From Pseudomonas serboccidentalis (GTDB lineage Bacteria; Pseudomonadota; Gammaproteobacteria; Pseudomonadales; Pseudomonadaceae): a stretch of 64,000 nucleotides of DNA. The notes beneath the pieces were generated by a model that was not told where the DNA came from, did not search any database, and saw nothing but the letters and a program-made list of their open reading frames with translations. The stretch spans positions 2,250,051 to 2,314,050 of the forward strand of contig NZ_CP101655.1 in the NCBI RefSeq assembly GCF_028830055.1, given 5' to 3'. Positions 53,271 to 61,865 of the stretch are shown piece after piece; within the stretch, counting starts at the first letter, position 1, and every line of letters begins with the position of its first letter. The translations under genes were made by a program, and so were the position numbers.

Positions 53271-53496
53271 ACCGAAGGCTCTGAAAAGGGCATTTCGTTC
53301 GGATCGGCTTGCGGCTAAGATATGACGCATTGTGCAATTCTGGTCATATTGGGTGGCTGTTTAGCTATTACGTTTCAGCGTTTGTTCAGGTTCGTTCAGC
53401 GAACATTGCATGAACTAAGGTAAACAGCGACCGCCGGGACTCGTTTCAAAAGAGTGCGACATCCTTGATCGTCTTCCTTGTTACAGGAGTTTTTCG

Positions 53497-53988
53497 ATGA
53501 ACCATTACCTCACGCCTGACCTGTGCGACGCCTATCCGGAGCTGGTGCAGGTGCTGGAACCGATGTTCAGCAATTTCGGTGGCCGTGATTCCTTCGGCGG
53601 CGAAATCGTGACCATCAAATGCTTCGAAGACAACTCGCTGGTCAAAGAGCAGGCCGAACTCAAGGGTAACGGCAAGGTGCTGGTGGTCGATGGCGGCGGT
53701 TCGCTGCGTCGCGCACTGCTCGGTGACATGATCGCCGAGAAAGCCGCGAAAAACGGCTGGGAAGGGATGGTCATCTACGGTTGCATCCGTGACGTCGATG
53801 TCATTGCCCAGACCGATCTTGGCGTCCAGGCGCTGGCCAGCCATCCGATGAAAACCGAAAAGCGCGGCATCGGTGACCTCAACGTGGCGGTGACCTTCGC
53901 CGGTGTGACGTTCCACCCGGGCCAATACATTTATGCGGACAACAACGGCGTGATCGTTTCGCCGAGTCCGCTGAAGATGCCTGAATAA
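53497..53988 (+). CDS. rraA: Regulator of RNase E activity RraA
   Basis: 163 residues. RraA binds RNase E and limits mRNA decay; the fold is related to MenG/HMG aldolase. Signatures: [40 protein letters not shown] and [24 protein letters not shown] preceded by CAGGAG at 9 bases. Head of the rraA-cmaX-crfX-cmpX block. Confidence 0.94.
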   Translation: MNHYLTPDLCDAYPELVQVLEPMFSNFGGRDSFGGEIVTIKCFEDNSLVKEQAELKGNGKVLVVDGGGSLRRALLGDMIAEKAAKNGWEGMVIYGCIRDVDVIAQTDLGVQALASHPMKTEKRGIGDLNVAVTFAGVTFHPGQYIYADNNGVIVSPSPLKMPE

Positions 53989-54009
53989 GTTTTCGACAAA
54001 GGGATGCGG

Positions 54010-55005
54010 ATGTTCGAGGAAGAAAACGCGCAGTGGGGGCTGGTGCATGCCCTGGTACTGGACGGTAAAGGCGGTGCGCGTTCGATTGCCCGGACTGAGC
54101 TCGACGATCTGCAGCTGCAGGCCCACGAGAGCCTGTGGCTGCATTGGGATCGCAGCCATCCGCAAACCCAGACCTGGCTGCGCAAATCCAGTGGTCTGAA
54201 TGAATTCACCTGCGACCTGCTGCTGGAAGAAAACACCCGGCCGCGCCTGTTGCCGTTGCCGGATGCCGAGCTGCTGCTGTTTCTGCGCGGGGTCAATCTC
54301 AACCCCGGTGCCGAGCCGGAAGACATGGTCTCGGTGCGGATTTTCGCCTCTGCCCAGCGCGTCATCTCCTTGCGTCTGCGCCCGCTGCGCGCCACCGATG
54401 AACTGCTGGCGCTGCTGAGCGAGGGCAAGGGCCCGAAAACCTCCTCTGAACTGATCCTTTATCTGGCGCAATTCCTCACCAACAAGGTGCAGGATCTGGT
54501 CACGTGCCTGTCGGAACTGGTCGATGAAGAGGAAGAAAAACTGGATGCCGACGAACGGTATACCCCAGAGCATGGCTCGATTTTGCACATCCGTCGCAGG
54601 GCTGCCGGACTGAAGCGTTTTCTCGCGCCGCAGCGGGATATTTTCGGACAGCTGACGCGAATAAAACTGCCGTGGTTTGTCGATGATGACGCCGACTACT
54701 GGAACGAATTGAACAACAGCCTGACCCGCTATCTCGAAGAGCTCGAATTGACCCGAGAGCGCATGGGGCTTGTGCTGGAGGCCGAAGACCGGCGTTTGAA
54801 CGTGCGCATGAATCGCACGATGTACCGCTTCGGCATCATCACCTGCATCTTTTTGCCGATGAGTTTTCTTACCGGTCTGTTGGGTATCAACGTGGGCGGA
54901 ATTCCGTTCTCGAGCAGCCCTTATGGCTTCCTCATCGCCTGTCTGACGGTGCTGACCATGGCCTTCGGTCAATGGTGGTTATTCCGTCGTTTGCGCTGGG
55001 TATGA
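54010..55005 (+). CDS. cmaX: CmaX: CorA/ZntB-like divalent cation transporter
   Basis: 331 residues. Cytoplasmic N-terminal domain rich in helices; C-terminal pair of membrane helices (about 265-287 and 297-318) with the loop LLGINVGGIPF, where GIN replaces the GMN of CorA, as in ZntB zinc transporters. The ATG at 54010 has AAAGGG at 6 bases; the ATG at 54004 would adjoin that site. Conserved first member of the cmaX-crfX-cmpX set before sigX. Confidence 0.88.
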   Translation: MFEEENAQWGLVHALVLDGKGGARSIARTELDDLQLQAHESLWLHWDRSHPQTQTWLRKSSGLNEFTCDLLLEENTRPRLLPLPDAELLLFLRGVNLNPGAEPEDMVSVRIFASAQRVISLRLRPLRATDELLALLSEGKGPKTSSELILYLAQFLTNKVQDLVTCLSELVDEEEEKLDADERYTPEHGSILHIRRRAAGLKRFLAPQRDIFGQLTRIKLPWFVDDDADYWNELNNSLTRYLEELELTRERMGLVLEAEDRRLNVRMNRTMYRFGIITCIFLPMSFLTGLLGINVGGIPFSSSPYGFLIACLTVLTMAFGQWWLFRRLRWV

Positions 55006-55068
55006 AGATGCAACATGTGACCCGACCAAATTTGCCCGCGTCTTTCACAGACATCACGAGAGGTGCGT

Positions 55069-55317
55069 ATGCACGATCCGTTTGAACAGTCTTTGCGCGA
55101 CATGCTCAACGCCTCGCCGTCCAGCCGCGACGACGATGCCTGCCTGGGTCGCGTACTCAAAACCGCCAACCGCCAGGTCGGCGCCGGTGATCTGTTCAGC
55201 CTGCTGGGCCGCTGGCTGCCCGCGCTGATGATCGCCCTGAATAACGGATCGGCCCACGTCTCGCCGGTTTCCCGTCTTCGTAAAACTACTGCACGCACTG
55301 CTGATAAGGCTGATTGA
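55069..55317 (+). CDS. crfX: CrfX small protein
   Basis: 82 residues, MHDPFEQSLRDMLNASPSSRDD, and a central hydrophobic stretch (LFSLLGRWLPALMIALNNG). Known as the conserved small gene between cmaX and cmpX, linked to envelope stress and SigX expression in Pseudomonas; the molecular role is unclear. The ATG at 55069 has GAGAGG at 5 bases. Confidence 0.88.
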   Translation: MHDPFEQSLRDMLNASPSSRDDDACLGRVLKTANRQVGAGDLFSLLGRWLPALMIALNNGSAHVSPVSRLRKTTARTADKAD

Positions 55318-55319
55318 AT

Positions 55320-56144
55320 ATGGAACTTGATCTCTGGACTCAGAGCCTCGTCACTGCAATGACTGCGTTGTGGACCAAAGTTGCGAACTTCATCCCGAAC
55401 CTGTTCGGCGCACTGGTGGTGCTGCTGTTGGGCTTCGTGGTGGCCAAACTGCTCGATACCCTGCTGTCCAAATTGCTCGCCAAACTGGGCCTCGATCGCC
55501 TGATGGGCGGCACCGGGCTGACCAAATTGATGTCGCGGGCCGGGTTGCAAGTGCCGATCTCGACCCTGATCGGCAAGATCGTCTACTGGTTCGTTCTGCT
55601 GATTTTCCTCGTTTCTGCAGCAGAGTCCCTTGGACTTGAGCGAGTTTCAGCTACGCTGGACATGCTGGCGTTGTATTTGCCGAAAGTTTTCGGCGCCGCG
55701 CTGGTCTTGCTGGTGGGTGTTTTGCTCGCGCAACTGGCCAATGGGCTGGTGCGCGGGGCGGCAGAAGGCGTAGGACTGGACTACGCTTCGGGCTTGGGCC
55801 GAATCGCCCAAGGGCTGGTGATCATCATCAGCATTTCGGTCGCGATCAGTCAGCTTGAGGTCAAGACCGACCTGCTGAACCATGTGATCGTCATCGTATT
55901 GATTACCGTTGGTCTGGCGGTTGCGCTGGCCATGGGGTTGGGAAGCCGGGAAATTGCCGGTCAGATTCTTGCGGGAATCTATGTGCGTGAGTTGTATCAG
56001 GTTGGGCAACAAGTGCGTGTTGGTGAGGTCGAAGGCCAGATCGAAGAGATCGGCACGGTTAAAACCACATTGCTGACCGATGAGGGTGAGCTAGTCTCAC
56101 TTTCCAATCGGATCCTGCTGGAACAGCATGTGAGTAGCCGCTAA
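55320..56144 (+). CDS. cmpX: CmpX mechanosensitive-channel-family membrane protein
   Basis: 274 residues with four to five hydrophobic helices (NLFGALVVLLLGFVVAKLLD, IVYWFVLLIFLVSAAESLG, FGAALVLLVGVLLAQLANGL, GLVIIISISVAISQ, HVIVIVLITVGLAVALAMGL) and an MscS-like end (GSREIAGQILAGIYVREL, VGQQVRVGEVEGQIEEIG). In P. aeruginosa, loss of CmpX is reported to affect SigX activity and Gac/Rsm signalling. Starts 2 bases after crfX, so the two are translationally linked. Confidence 0.92.
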   Translation: MELDLWTQSLVTAMTALWTKVANFIPNLFGALVVLLLGFVVAKLLDTLLSKLLAKLGLDRLMGGTGLTKLMSRAGLQVPISTLIGKIVYWFVLLIFLVSAAESLGLERVSATLDMLALYLPKVFGAALVLLVGVLLAQLANGLVRGAAEGVGLDYASGLGRIAQGLVIIISISVAISQLEVKTDLLNHVIVIVLITVGLAVALAMGLGSREIAGQILAGIYVRELYQVGQQVRVGEVEGQIEEIGTVKTTLLTDEGELVSLSNRILLEQHVSSR

Positions 56145-56231
56145 CCCGGCAAACCCTGCTAATGTATGCCGCCGCAAATTGCCCTGAGAGGGTAGCGGCG
56201 GACATTGACCTGACTGTCGGCACGACTTGTT

Positions 56232-56822
56232 TTGAATAAAGCCCAAACGCTATCCACGCGCTATGACCCCCGTGAGCTCTCTGATGAGGAGTTGGTCGCG
56301 CGCTCGCATACCGAGCTGTTTCACGTGACGCGCGCCTATGAAGAGCTGATGCGGCGTTACCAGCGAACATTATTTAACGTTTGTGCGAGATATCTTGGGA
56401 ACGATCGCGACGCAGACGATGTCTGTCAGGAAGTGATGCTGAAGGTGCTGTACGGCCTGAAGAACTTCGAGGGGAAATCGAAGTTCAAGACGTGGCTGTA
56501 CAGCATCACTTACAACGAATGCATCACGCAGTATCGGAAGGAACGGCGAAAGCGTCGCTTGATGGACGCTTTGAGTCTGGACCCCCTGGAAGAAGCGTCG
56601 GAAGAAAAGGCGCCGAAACCCGAGGAGAAGGGCGGACTCGATCGCTGGCTGGTGTATGTGAACCCGATTGACCGTGAAATTCTGGTGCTACGATTTGTCG
56701 CAGAACTTGAATTTCAGGAGATCGCAGACATCATGCACATGGGTTTGAGTGCGACAAAAATGCGGTACAAACGTGCTCTAGACAAATTGCGTGAGAAATT
56801 TGCAGGCATTGCTGAAACTTAG
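56232..56822 (+). CDS. sigX: ECF sigma factor SigX
   Basis: 196 residues. Extracytoplasmic-function sigma factor that drives oprF and membrane-lipid genes in Pseudomonas. Region 2 (YLGNDRDADDVCQEVMLKVLYG, KFKTWLYSITYNECI) and region 4 (EFQEIADIMHMGLSATKMRYKRAL) are clear. The start is TTG at 56232, giving MNKAQTLSTRYDPREL, identical to the P. aeruginosa protein start. No anti-sigma factor gene is adjacent; CmpX/CfrX are the likely inputs. Weak ribosome site. Confidence 0.95.
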   Translation: MNKAQTLSTRYDPRELSDEELVARSHTELFHVTRAYEELMRRYQRTLFNVCARYLGNDRDADDVCQEVMLKVLYGLKNFEGKSKFKTWLYSITYNECITQYRKERRKRRLMDALSLDPLEEASEEKAPKPEEKGGLDRWLVYVNPIDREILVLRFVAELEFQEIADIMHMGLSATKMRYKRALDKLREKFAGIAET

Positions 56823-56848
56823 TTCAGCGCAAATATCTCTTACGTGTA

Positions 56849-56896
56849 GGCAAGTTCTGATAGACTTGCCGCCGAGTTGTCCCCCGGTTTGCGGGA
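56849..56896 (+). promoter_or_regulatory. Two hairpins in the sigX-oprF gap
   Basis: GGCAAGT-TCTGATAG-ACTTGCC (56849-56870), followed by a smaller TCCC..GGGA stem (56880-56896). No T run follows, so partial termination of the sigX message or a 5' structure in the oprF leader is more likely than a full terminator. Confidence 0.5.
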
Positions 56897-56929
56897 CTGC
56901 TTCACAATCACCAGATGGGGATTTAACGG

Positions 56930-57979
56930 ATGAAACTGAAAAACACCTTGGGCTTGGCCATTGGTTCTCTTATTGCCGCTACTTCGTTCGGCGCACTGGC
57001 ACAAGGCCAAGGCGCAGTTGAAGGCGAGATCAACTACAAGAAGCAGTACAACGACAGCATTGATCATGTCGAAGACGGCTTCAACCCAGGCGCCAAAATC
57101 GGTTACTTCCTGACCGATGACGTCTCGATCAACTTCGGCTGGGATCGTAACAACCACACCCGTTCGAACGATGGTACCGGCAGCCAGAAACTGCGCGGTG
57201 ACAACTTCGGTCTGACCGCTCAATACCACTTCAACAACGCTGGCGACGCTCTGCGTCCATACGTTGAAGGTGGCGTTAAGCACGGCAACCTGACCAACGT
57301 AGCTGCTGACGGCCACACCGGTCGCGACCAGTCGACTTTCCTGACTGCTGGCGCTGGCGTTAAGTACTACTTCGCCGAAAACTTCTTCGCCCGTGCTGGC
57401 GTAGAAGCTGACTACAAACTGGACAACGGCCGTTGGGACTACGCTCCATCGGTTGGTCTGGGTGTGAACTTCGGTGGCGGCGGCAAGCCAGCTGCTGCTC
57501 CAGTTCCAGCTCCGGCTGAAGTCTGCTCCGACAGCGACAACGATGGCGTTTGCGACAACGTTGACAAGTGCCCGGACACCCCAGCCAACGTAACTGTTGA
57601 CGCTGATGGCTGCCCAGCAGTTGCTGAAGTTGTTCGTGTAGAGCTGGACGTGAAATTCGACTTCGACAAGTCGGTCGTCAAGCCAAACAGCTACGCTGAC
57701 ATCAAGAACCTGGCTGACTTCATGAAGCAGTACCCAGCCACTCACACCACTGTTGAAGGTCACACTGACTCCGTCGGTCCTGACGCTTACAACCAGAAAC
57801 TGTCTGAGCGTCGTGCAAACGCCGTTAAGCAAGTTCTGACCAACCAGTACGGTGTTGAGTCGTCCCGCGTTCAGTCGATCGGCTACGGCGAATCCCGCCC
57901 AGTTGCTGACAACAAAACTGAAGCTGGTCGCGCTGTTAACCGTCGCGTAGAAGCGCAGGTTGAAGCTCAAGCTAAGTAA
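56930..57979 (+). CDS. oprF: Major outer-membrane porin OprF
   Basis: 349 residues. Signal peptide of 24 residues (MKLKNTLGLAIGSLIAATSF). Residues 25-180 form the beta barrel; a proline/alanine hinge (AAAPVPAPAEVC) is followed by the four-cysteine segment CSDSDNDGVCDNVDKC; the C-terminal OmpA-like domain binds peptidoglycan (GHTDSVGPDAYNQKLSERRA). Codon use is strongly biased, with many GCT, GTT and AAC codons, as expected for a very abundant protein and unlike its neighbours. GGGGA lies 8 bases upstream. Confidence 0.98.
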   Translation: MKLKNTLGLAIGSLIAATSFGALAQGQGAVEGEINYKKQYNDSIDHVEDGFNPGAKIGYFLTDDVSINFGWDRNNHTRSNDGTGSQKLRGDNFGLTAQYHFNNAGDALRPYVEGGVKHGNLTNVAADGHTGRDQSTFLTAGAGVKYYFAENFFARAGVEADYKLDNGRWDYAPSVGLGVNFGGGGKPAAAPVPAPAEVCSDSDNDGVCDNVDKCPDTPANVTVDADGCPAVAEVVRVELDVKFDFDKSVVKPNSYADIKNLADFMKQYPATHTTVEGHTDSVGPDAYNQKLSERRANAVKQVLTNQYGVESSRVQSIGYGESRPVADNKTEAGRAVNRRVEAQVEAQAK

Positions 57980-57996
57980 TTAGCTCGCCGCTTTGA

Positions 57997-58026
57997 GAAA
58001 AGCCCGGCTCAGGCCGGGCTTTTCTT
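57997..58026 (+). terminator. Terminator of oprF
   Basis: AAAAGCCCGGCtcagGCCGGGCTTTTCTTTG, 18 bases after the stop codon. Confidence 0.9.
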
Positions 58027-58067
58027 TGTCTGCGATTTGGCTGCAGCCACTTTTACATTGGAGCGGC

Positions 58068-58820
58068 CTACGCCCTGTAGGCGCTGCCGAAGGCTGCGAT
58101 CTTTTGATCTTCTGCAATGGCGGCCACCGCGCCGATCACCAGAATCGCCGGGCTTTTCAAATCAAAGGCACTCGCGTCTTCGCTCATACCCAGCAGATCA
58201 CTGCGGCATTCGCGCTGCTCAGGCAGTGACGCATTTTCAATCATCGCCACCGGCGTATTCGCCGCCATCCCGCCGGCCAATAGCTGATCGCGAATCTCGC
58301 CAAGCTTGGCCACGCCCATGTAAATCACCAGTGTCGTCCCGCCCTGCGCCAGCGCCTGCCAGTTCAGTTGGCTGTCGTCCTGGGTGTGCGCGGTCACCAG
58401 CGTCACGCCGCGCGCCACACCACGCAACGTCAGTGGAATATCGCACTGCGTCGCGCCGGCGAGTCCGGCGGTAATGCCATTGACCAGCTCCACCGCAACA
58501 CCACGTTCGCGCAGCCACTGCGCCTCTTCACCGCCACGGCCGAAAATGCACGGGTCGCCGCCCTTGAGCCGCACCACGCATTTACCCTGGCGCGCGTAAC
58601 GCAGCATCAGTCGGTGGATGAACGCCTGAGGTGTCGAGCGGCAACCGCCGCGTTTGCCCACGGCAATGATTCGCGCAGCGGGGCAATGCTCCAACACCGC
58701 GTCGTTGACCAGATCGTCAATCAGCACCACGTCCGCTTCGCGCAGCGCGCGGACTGCTTTGAGCGTCAGCAACTCGGGATCACCGGGGCCTGCGCCCACC
58801 AGCCAGACTTTTGCATTCAT
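58068..58820 (-). CDS. cobA: Uroporphyrinogen-III C-methyltransferase
   Basis: 250 residues. Methylates uroporphyrinogen III twice to precorrin-2, the precursor of the siroheme used by NirB and of vitamin B12. SAM-binding VWLVGAGPGDPELLTLKA, VRLKGGDPCIFGRGGEE, and the ITAGLAG.A and GVTLVTAHTQ segments are clear. The last 13 residues, DQKIAAFGSAYRA, are encoded by a REP element, so the ancestral C-terminus has been replaced. Directly after nasA (13 bases), AAGGAA upstream. Last gene of the nitrate-assimilation operon. Confidence 0.92.
   Translation of the reverse strand: MNAKVWLVGAGPGDPELLTLKAVRALREADVVLIDDLVNDAVLEHCPAARIIAVGKRGGCRSTPQAFIHRLMLRYARQGKCVVRLKGGDPCIFGRGGEEAQWLRERGVAVELVNGITAGLAGATQCDIPLTLRGVARGVTLVTAHTQDDSQLNWQALAQGGTTLVIYMGVAKLGEIRDQLLAGGMAANTPVAMIENASLPEQRECRSDLLGMSEDASAFDLKSPAILVIGAVAAIAEDQKIAAFGSAYRA
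58075..58112. repeat. Single REP element inside the 3' end of cobA
   Basis: One arm only: CTGTAGGCGCTGCCGAAGGCTGCGATCTTTTGATC. It has no inverted partner nearby. It lies inside the cobA coding frame and encodes that protein's last residues. Confidence 0.88.
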
Positions 58821-58833
58821 GGTGTTTTCCTTA

Positions 58834-61548
58834 TCAGATAACCGATACCGGCTGCAGATCTGCGGCCAGCAAGCGCTTGATTTCGGGGACGCATGAACCG
58901 CATTGCGTGCCGCATCCCAGTTGTTGTTTGAGGCCCTGCAAATCGAGGCCTTGGCGAATCCCGGCGCACACCGCGCTGTGGCTGACGTTTTTGCAGTTGC
59001 ACAGGGTTTTGCCCGGGTTGGCCTGCAAGTCGGCATTGCCCGGTGGCGCACTCATCGGGGCCAGAAGCCAGCGGCGCAGTTGTTCGTCGGCGCGGCCTTC
59101 AAGCCACAATCCTTGCAGCCAGTGTTGGGCCAAGGTTTCGCCCGCGAGGCGGATCGCGGTGATTCGGCCGTTTTCGATGCGTACCCGTTTGCCAATGGCG
59201 CGGCGCGGGTCGTCGTAGGCCAGTACCGGACCGTCGATCAGCGCCAGGCACTGGTCGATATCGCGCAGCAGTTGTGGTTCCGGAGCCGTGGCGCTGGCAG
59301 CGCGTATCAGCAGCGCGGGCCGTTCACGTCCGACAAGGCTGAGGCTGACGTAGGAAAACGCCTCACAGAGGGGTCGTAGCGTCTCGAAATGCCGTTGAAC
59401 ATCGCCCTCGATGAGTGCGAACAAGTGCCATGGCAAATTCACCGGCTCCAGACGCACGCCGCTGTGTTTGAGTTCGGGCTGCTTCGACAAAGGATCGAAG
59501 GCCGGCAAGGTCAGGCTGTTTACCCCGCCCTTGAGAAACCGGTCGCCCCAGTGCATCGGCAGAAAGGCCTGACCCGGACGCACGCTGTCGTCGCTGCCGA
59601 CTGCCACGATAAGTGCACCGCGCCGACTCTTCAGATTGACCAGATCGCCCGGCTGCAAGCGATGTCGGCGCATTTCGTCCGGATGCAGGCTTAACACCGC
59701 TTCGCTGACATGCCCGAACAATTGCGCAGCGGTGCCGGTGCGGCTCATGCCGTGCCATTGATCGCGCAGGCGTCCGGTGATCAGGGTCAGCGGAAACCGC
59801 GCATCCCGTTGTTCTTTGGCGGCGCGGTAGGGATCGGTGATGAACTGCGCGCGACCACTGGCCGTAGGAAATATCCCGTCGCCATACAGGCGCGCAGTGC
59901 CTTGCCGGGCGCCGGTGGAGAAGGGCCATTGCTGCGGCCCCAACTCGTCGATCAATTGATGGCTGATGCCTGACAAGTCCAGGTCGCGCCCACGGGTCAG
60001 TTGCTTGTATTCATCAAACAGCTGCGCCGGTTGCTCGAAGGCAAACAGACTCGGCTGTTGCGGGCGCAGACGTTTCTCCAGTCGCTGTGCGAAATCCACG
60101 GTGATCGCCCAGTCCGACCGCGCTTCACCCGGTGGGAGAATGGCCTGTCGCACGTGGGAAATTCGCCGTTCGGAGTTGGTCACCGAACCTTCCTTTTCAC
60201 CCCAACTGGCAGCGGGCAACAACAGGTCGGCGAAGGCGGCGGTTTCGGTGGTACGAAAGGCTTCCTGCAACACTACGAACGGGCAGGCCTGGAGCGCCTC
60301 GCGAACGGCGTGTTGATCAGGCATCGATTGAGCAGGGTTGGTGCAGGCAATCCACAGCGCCTTGATCTGGCCGCTGCGCACGCGCTCGAACAGCTCAATC
60401 GCACTCAGACCGGTGCTTTCGGGCAGTTGATCGACACCCCAATAAGCCGCCACTTCGGCGCGGTGCTCGGGATTGGCTGCGTCACGATGGCCGGGCAGCA
60501 AATTGGACAGGCTGCCGGTTTCCCGCCCACCCATGGCATTCGGCTGACCGGTCAACGAGAAAGGTCCTGCGCCCGGGCGACCGATTTGCCCGGTGGCCAA
60601 GTGCAGGTTGATCAGCGCGCTGTTTTTCGCGCTGCCGGCCGTGGACTGATTCAGGCCCATGCACCACAACGACAGGAAACTTGGCGAGGTGCCCACCCAT
60701 TCGGCACATTGCTGCAATTGCTCGACACTGATCCCGCACAGTTGCGACACCATCTGCGGAGTGTAGTCGCGCACCAGGTTTTTCAGCTCGGGCAAACCCT
60801 CGGTGTGCGCCTTGATGAAGTCGCGGTCGATCCAGTCTTCCCACAACAACAGATGCAAAATCCCATGGAACAACGCGACGTCGGTGCCGGGCAGAATCGC
60901 CAGATGCAGGTCCGCGAGGTCGCAGGTGTCGGTGCGCCGGGGGTCGATGACGATGACTTTCATCTGTGGACGGCGGGATTTTGCCTCTTCCAGACGCCGG
61001 AAAAGTACCGGGTGGGCGTAGGCCATGTTACTGCCGGCGATCATCACGCAATCGCTCAGTTCCAGGTCCTCGTAGCTGCACGGCGGGGCATCGGCGCCGA
61101 GGCTGCGTTTGTAGCCGACCACCGCTGACGACATGCACAGCCGTGAATTGCTGTCGATGTTGTTGGTGCCAACCAGCGCCCGGGCGAGCTTGTTGAAGGC
61201 GTAATAGTCCTCGGTCAGCAACTGGCCGGAGATGTAGAACGCCACACTGTCCGGGCCATGTTCGGCGAGGGTCTCGGCGAACACGTTGGCGGCGTGTTCC
61301 AGTGCGCTGTCCCAGTCAGTACGGCTGCGCGCCAGGCCTTTGCCCAGGCGCAATTCCGGGTACAGCGCGCGTGCCGCGAGGTCGCCGGTCAGGTGCAGGG
61401 TCGAGCCTTTGCTGCACAGTTTGCCGAAGTTGGCCGGATGCGCCGGATCGCCGCTGACGCCGAGGATGCGCTCGCCGTCATGTTCGATCAGCACGCCGCA
61501 GCCGACCCCGCAATAGCAGCAGGTCGAGGCGGTCGTCTGGCGGTTCAT
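58834..61548 (-). CDS. nasA: Assimilatory nitrate reductase, molybdopterin type
   Basis: 904 residues. Reduces nitrate to nitrite in the cytoplasm. N-terminal [4Fe-4S] motif CCYCGVGCGV..KLCSKG; bis-MGD molybdopterin domains (SRLCMSSAVVGYKRSLGADA, IDPRRTDTCDLAD, GQPNAMGGRETG); a C-terminal BFD-like [2Fe-2S] domain with CNCKNVSH and GCGTQCGSC. The BFD tail suggests electrons come from a ferredoxin-like or flavoprotein partner. The start ATG overlaps the nirD stop (TGATG). Confidence 0.93.
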   Translation of the reverse strand: MNRQTTASTCCYCGVGCGVLIEHDGERILGVSGDPAHPANFGKLCSKGSTLHLTGDLAARALYPELRLGKGLARSRTDWDSALEHAANVFAETLAEHGPDSVAFYISGQLLTEDYYAFNKLARALVGTNNIDSNSRLCMSSAVVGYKRSLGADAPPCSYEDLELSDCVMIAGSNMAYAHPVLFRRLEEAKSRRPQMKVIVIDPRRTDTCDLADLHLAILPGTDVALFHGILHLLLWEDWIDRDFIKAHTEGLPELKNLVRDYTPQMVSQLCGISVEQLQQCAEWVGTSPSFLSLWCMGLNQSTAGSAKNSALINLHLATGQIGRPGAGPFSLTGQPNAMGGRETGSLSNLLPGHRDAANPEHRAEVAAYWGVDQLPESTGLSAIELFERVRSGQIKALWIACTNPAQSMPDQHAVREALQACPFVVLQEAFRTTETAAFADLLLPAASWGEKEGSVTNSERRISHVRQAILPPGEARSDWAITVDFAQRLEKRLRPQQPSLFAFEQPAQLFDEYKQLTRGRDLDLSGISHQLIDELGPQQWPFSTGARQGTARLYGDGIFPTASGRAQFITDPYRAAKEQRDARFPLTLITGRLRDQWHGMSRTGTAAQLFGHVSEAVLSLHPDEMRRHRLQPGDLVNLKSRRGALIVAVGSDDSVRPGQAFLPMHWGDRFLKGGVNSLTLPAFDPLSKQPELKHSGVRLEPVNLPWHLFALIEGDVQRHFETLRPLCEAFSYVSLSLVGRERPALLIRAASATAPEPQLLRDIDQCLALIDGPVLAYDDPRRAIGKRVRIENGRITAIRLAGETLAQHWLQGLWLEGRADEQLRRWLLAPMSAPPGNADLQANPGKTLCNCKNVSHSAVCAGIRQGLDLQGLKQQLGCGTQCGSCVPEIKRLLAADLQPVSVI

Positions 61549-61865
61549 CAGACGGCATCCCGCAGGGCCAATTGCACGCGACCGTTCTCGACCCGCGCCG
61601 GGTGGTGATGGGCGCAGCCGATGTCCGGTGCCTGGGCTTCACCGGTTTGCAGGTCGATCTGCCAGTTGTGCAGCGGGCAGGCCACGCGTTTGCCGTAGAT
61701 CAACCCCTGTGACAACGGCCCGCCTTTGTGTGGGCAGCGGTCGTCGAGTGCGAAAACCTCGTCGTCACTTGTACGAAAAATCGCGATGTCACCTTTTGGC
61801 CCGGCGATGATCCGCGAACCGAGGGCATTGATCTCTTCCAGGGCACAGATATCGAGCCAGTTCAT
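61548..61865 (-). CDS. nirD: NAD(P)H nitrite reductase small subunit
   Basis: 105 residues. Rieske-type [2Fe-2S] motifs DRCPHKGGPLSQG and ACPLHNWQIDL give electrons to the large subunit. The ATG overlaps the nirB stop (ATGA) and its own stop overlaps the nasA start, so translation of the whole operon is coupled. Confidence 0.93.
   Translation of the reverse strand: MNWLDICALEEINALGSRIIAGPKGDIAIFRTSDDEVFALDDRCPHKGGPLSQGLIYGKRVACPLHNWQIDLQTGEAQAPDIGCAHHHPARVENGRVQLALRDAV

Noticed and set aside
1401-58112. Repeated GTAGGAGCTGCCG..GCTGCGATC sequences considered as a CRISPR array
   Set aside because: Copies are scattered singly or as inverted pairs between genes, without regular spacers or cas genes; they are REP/REPIN elements.
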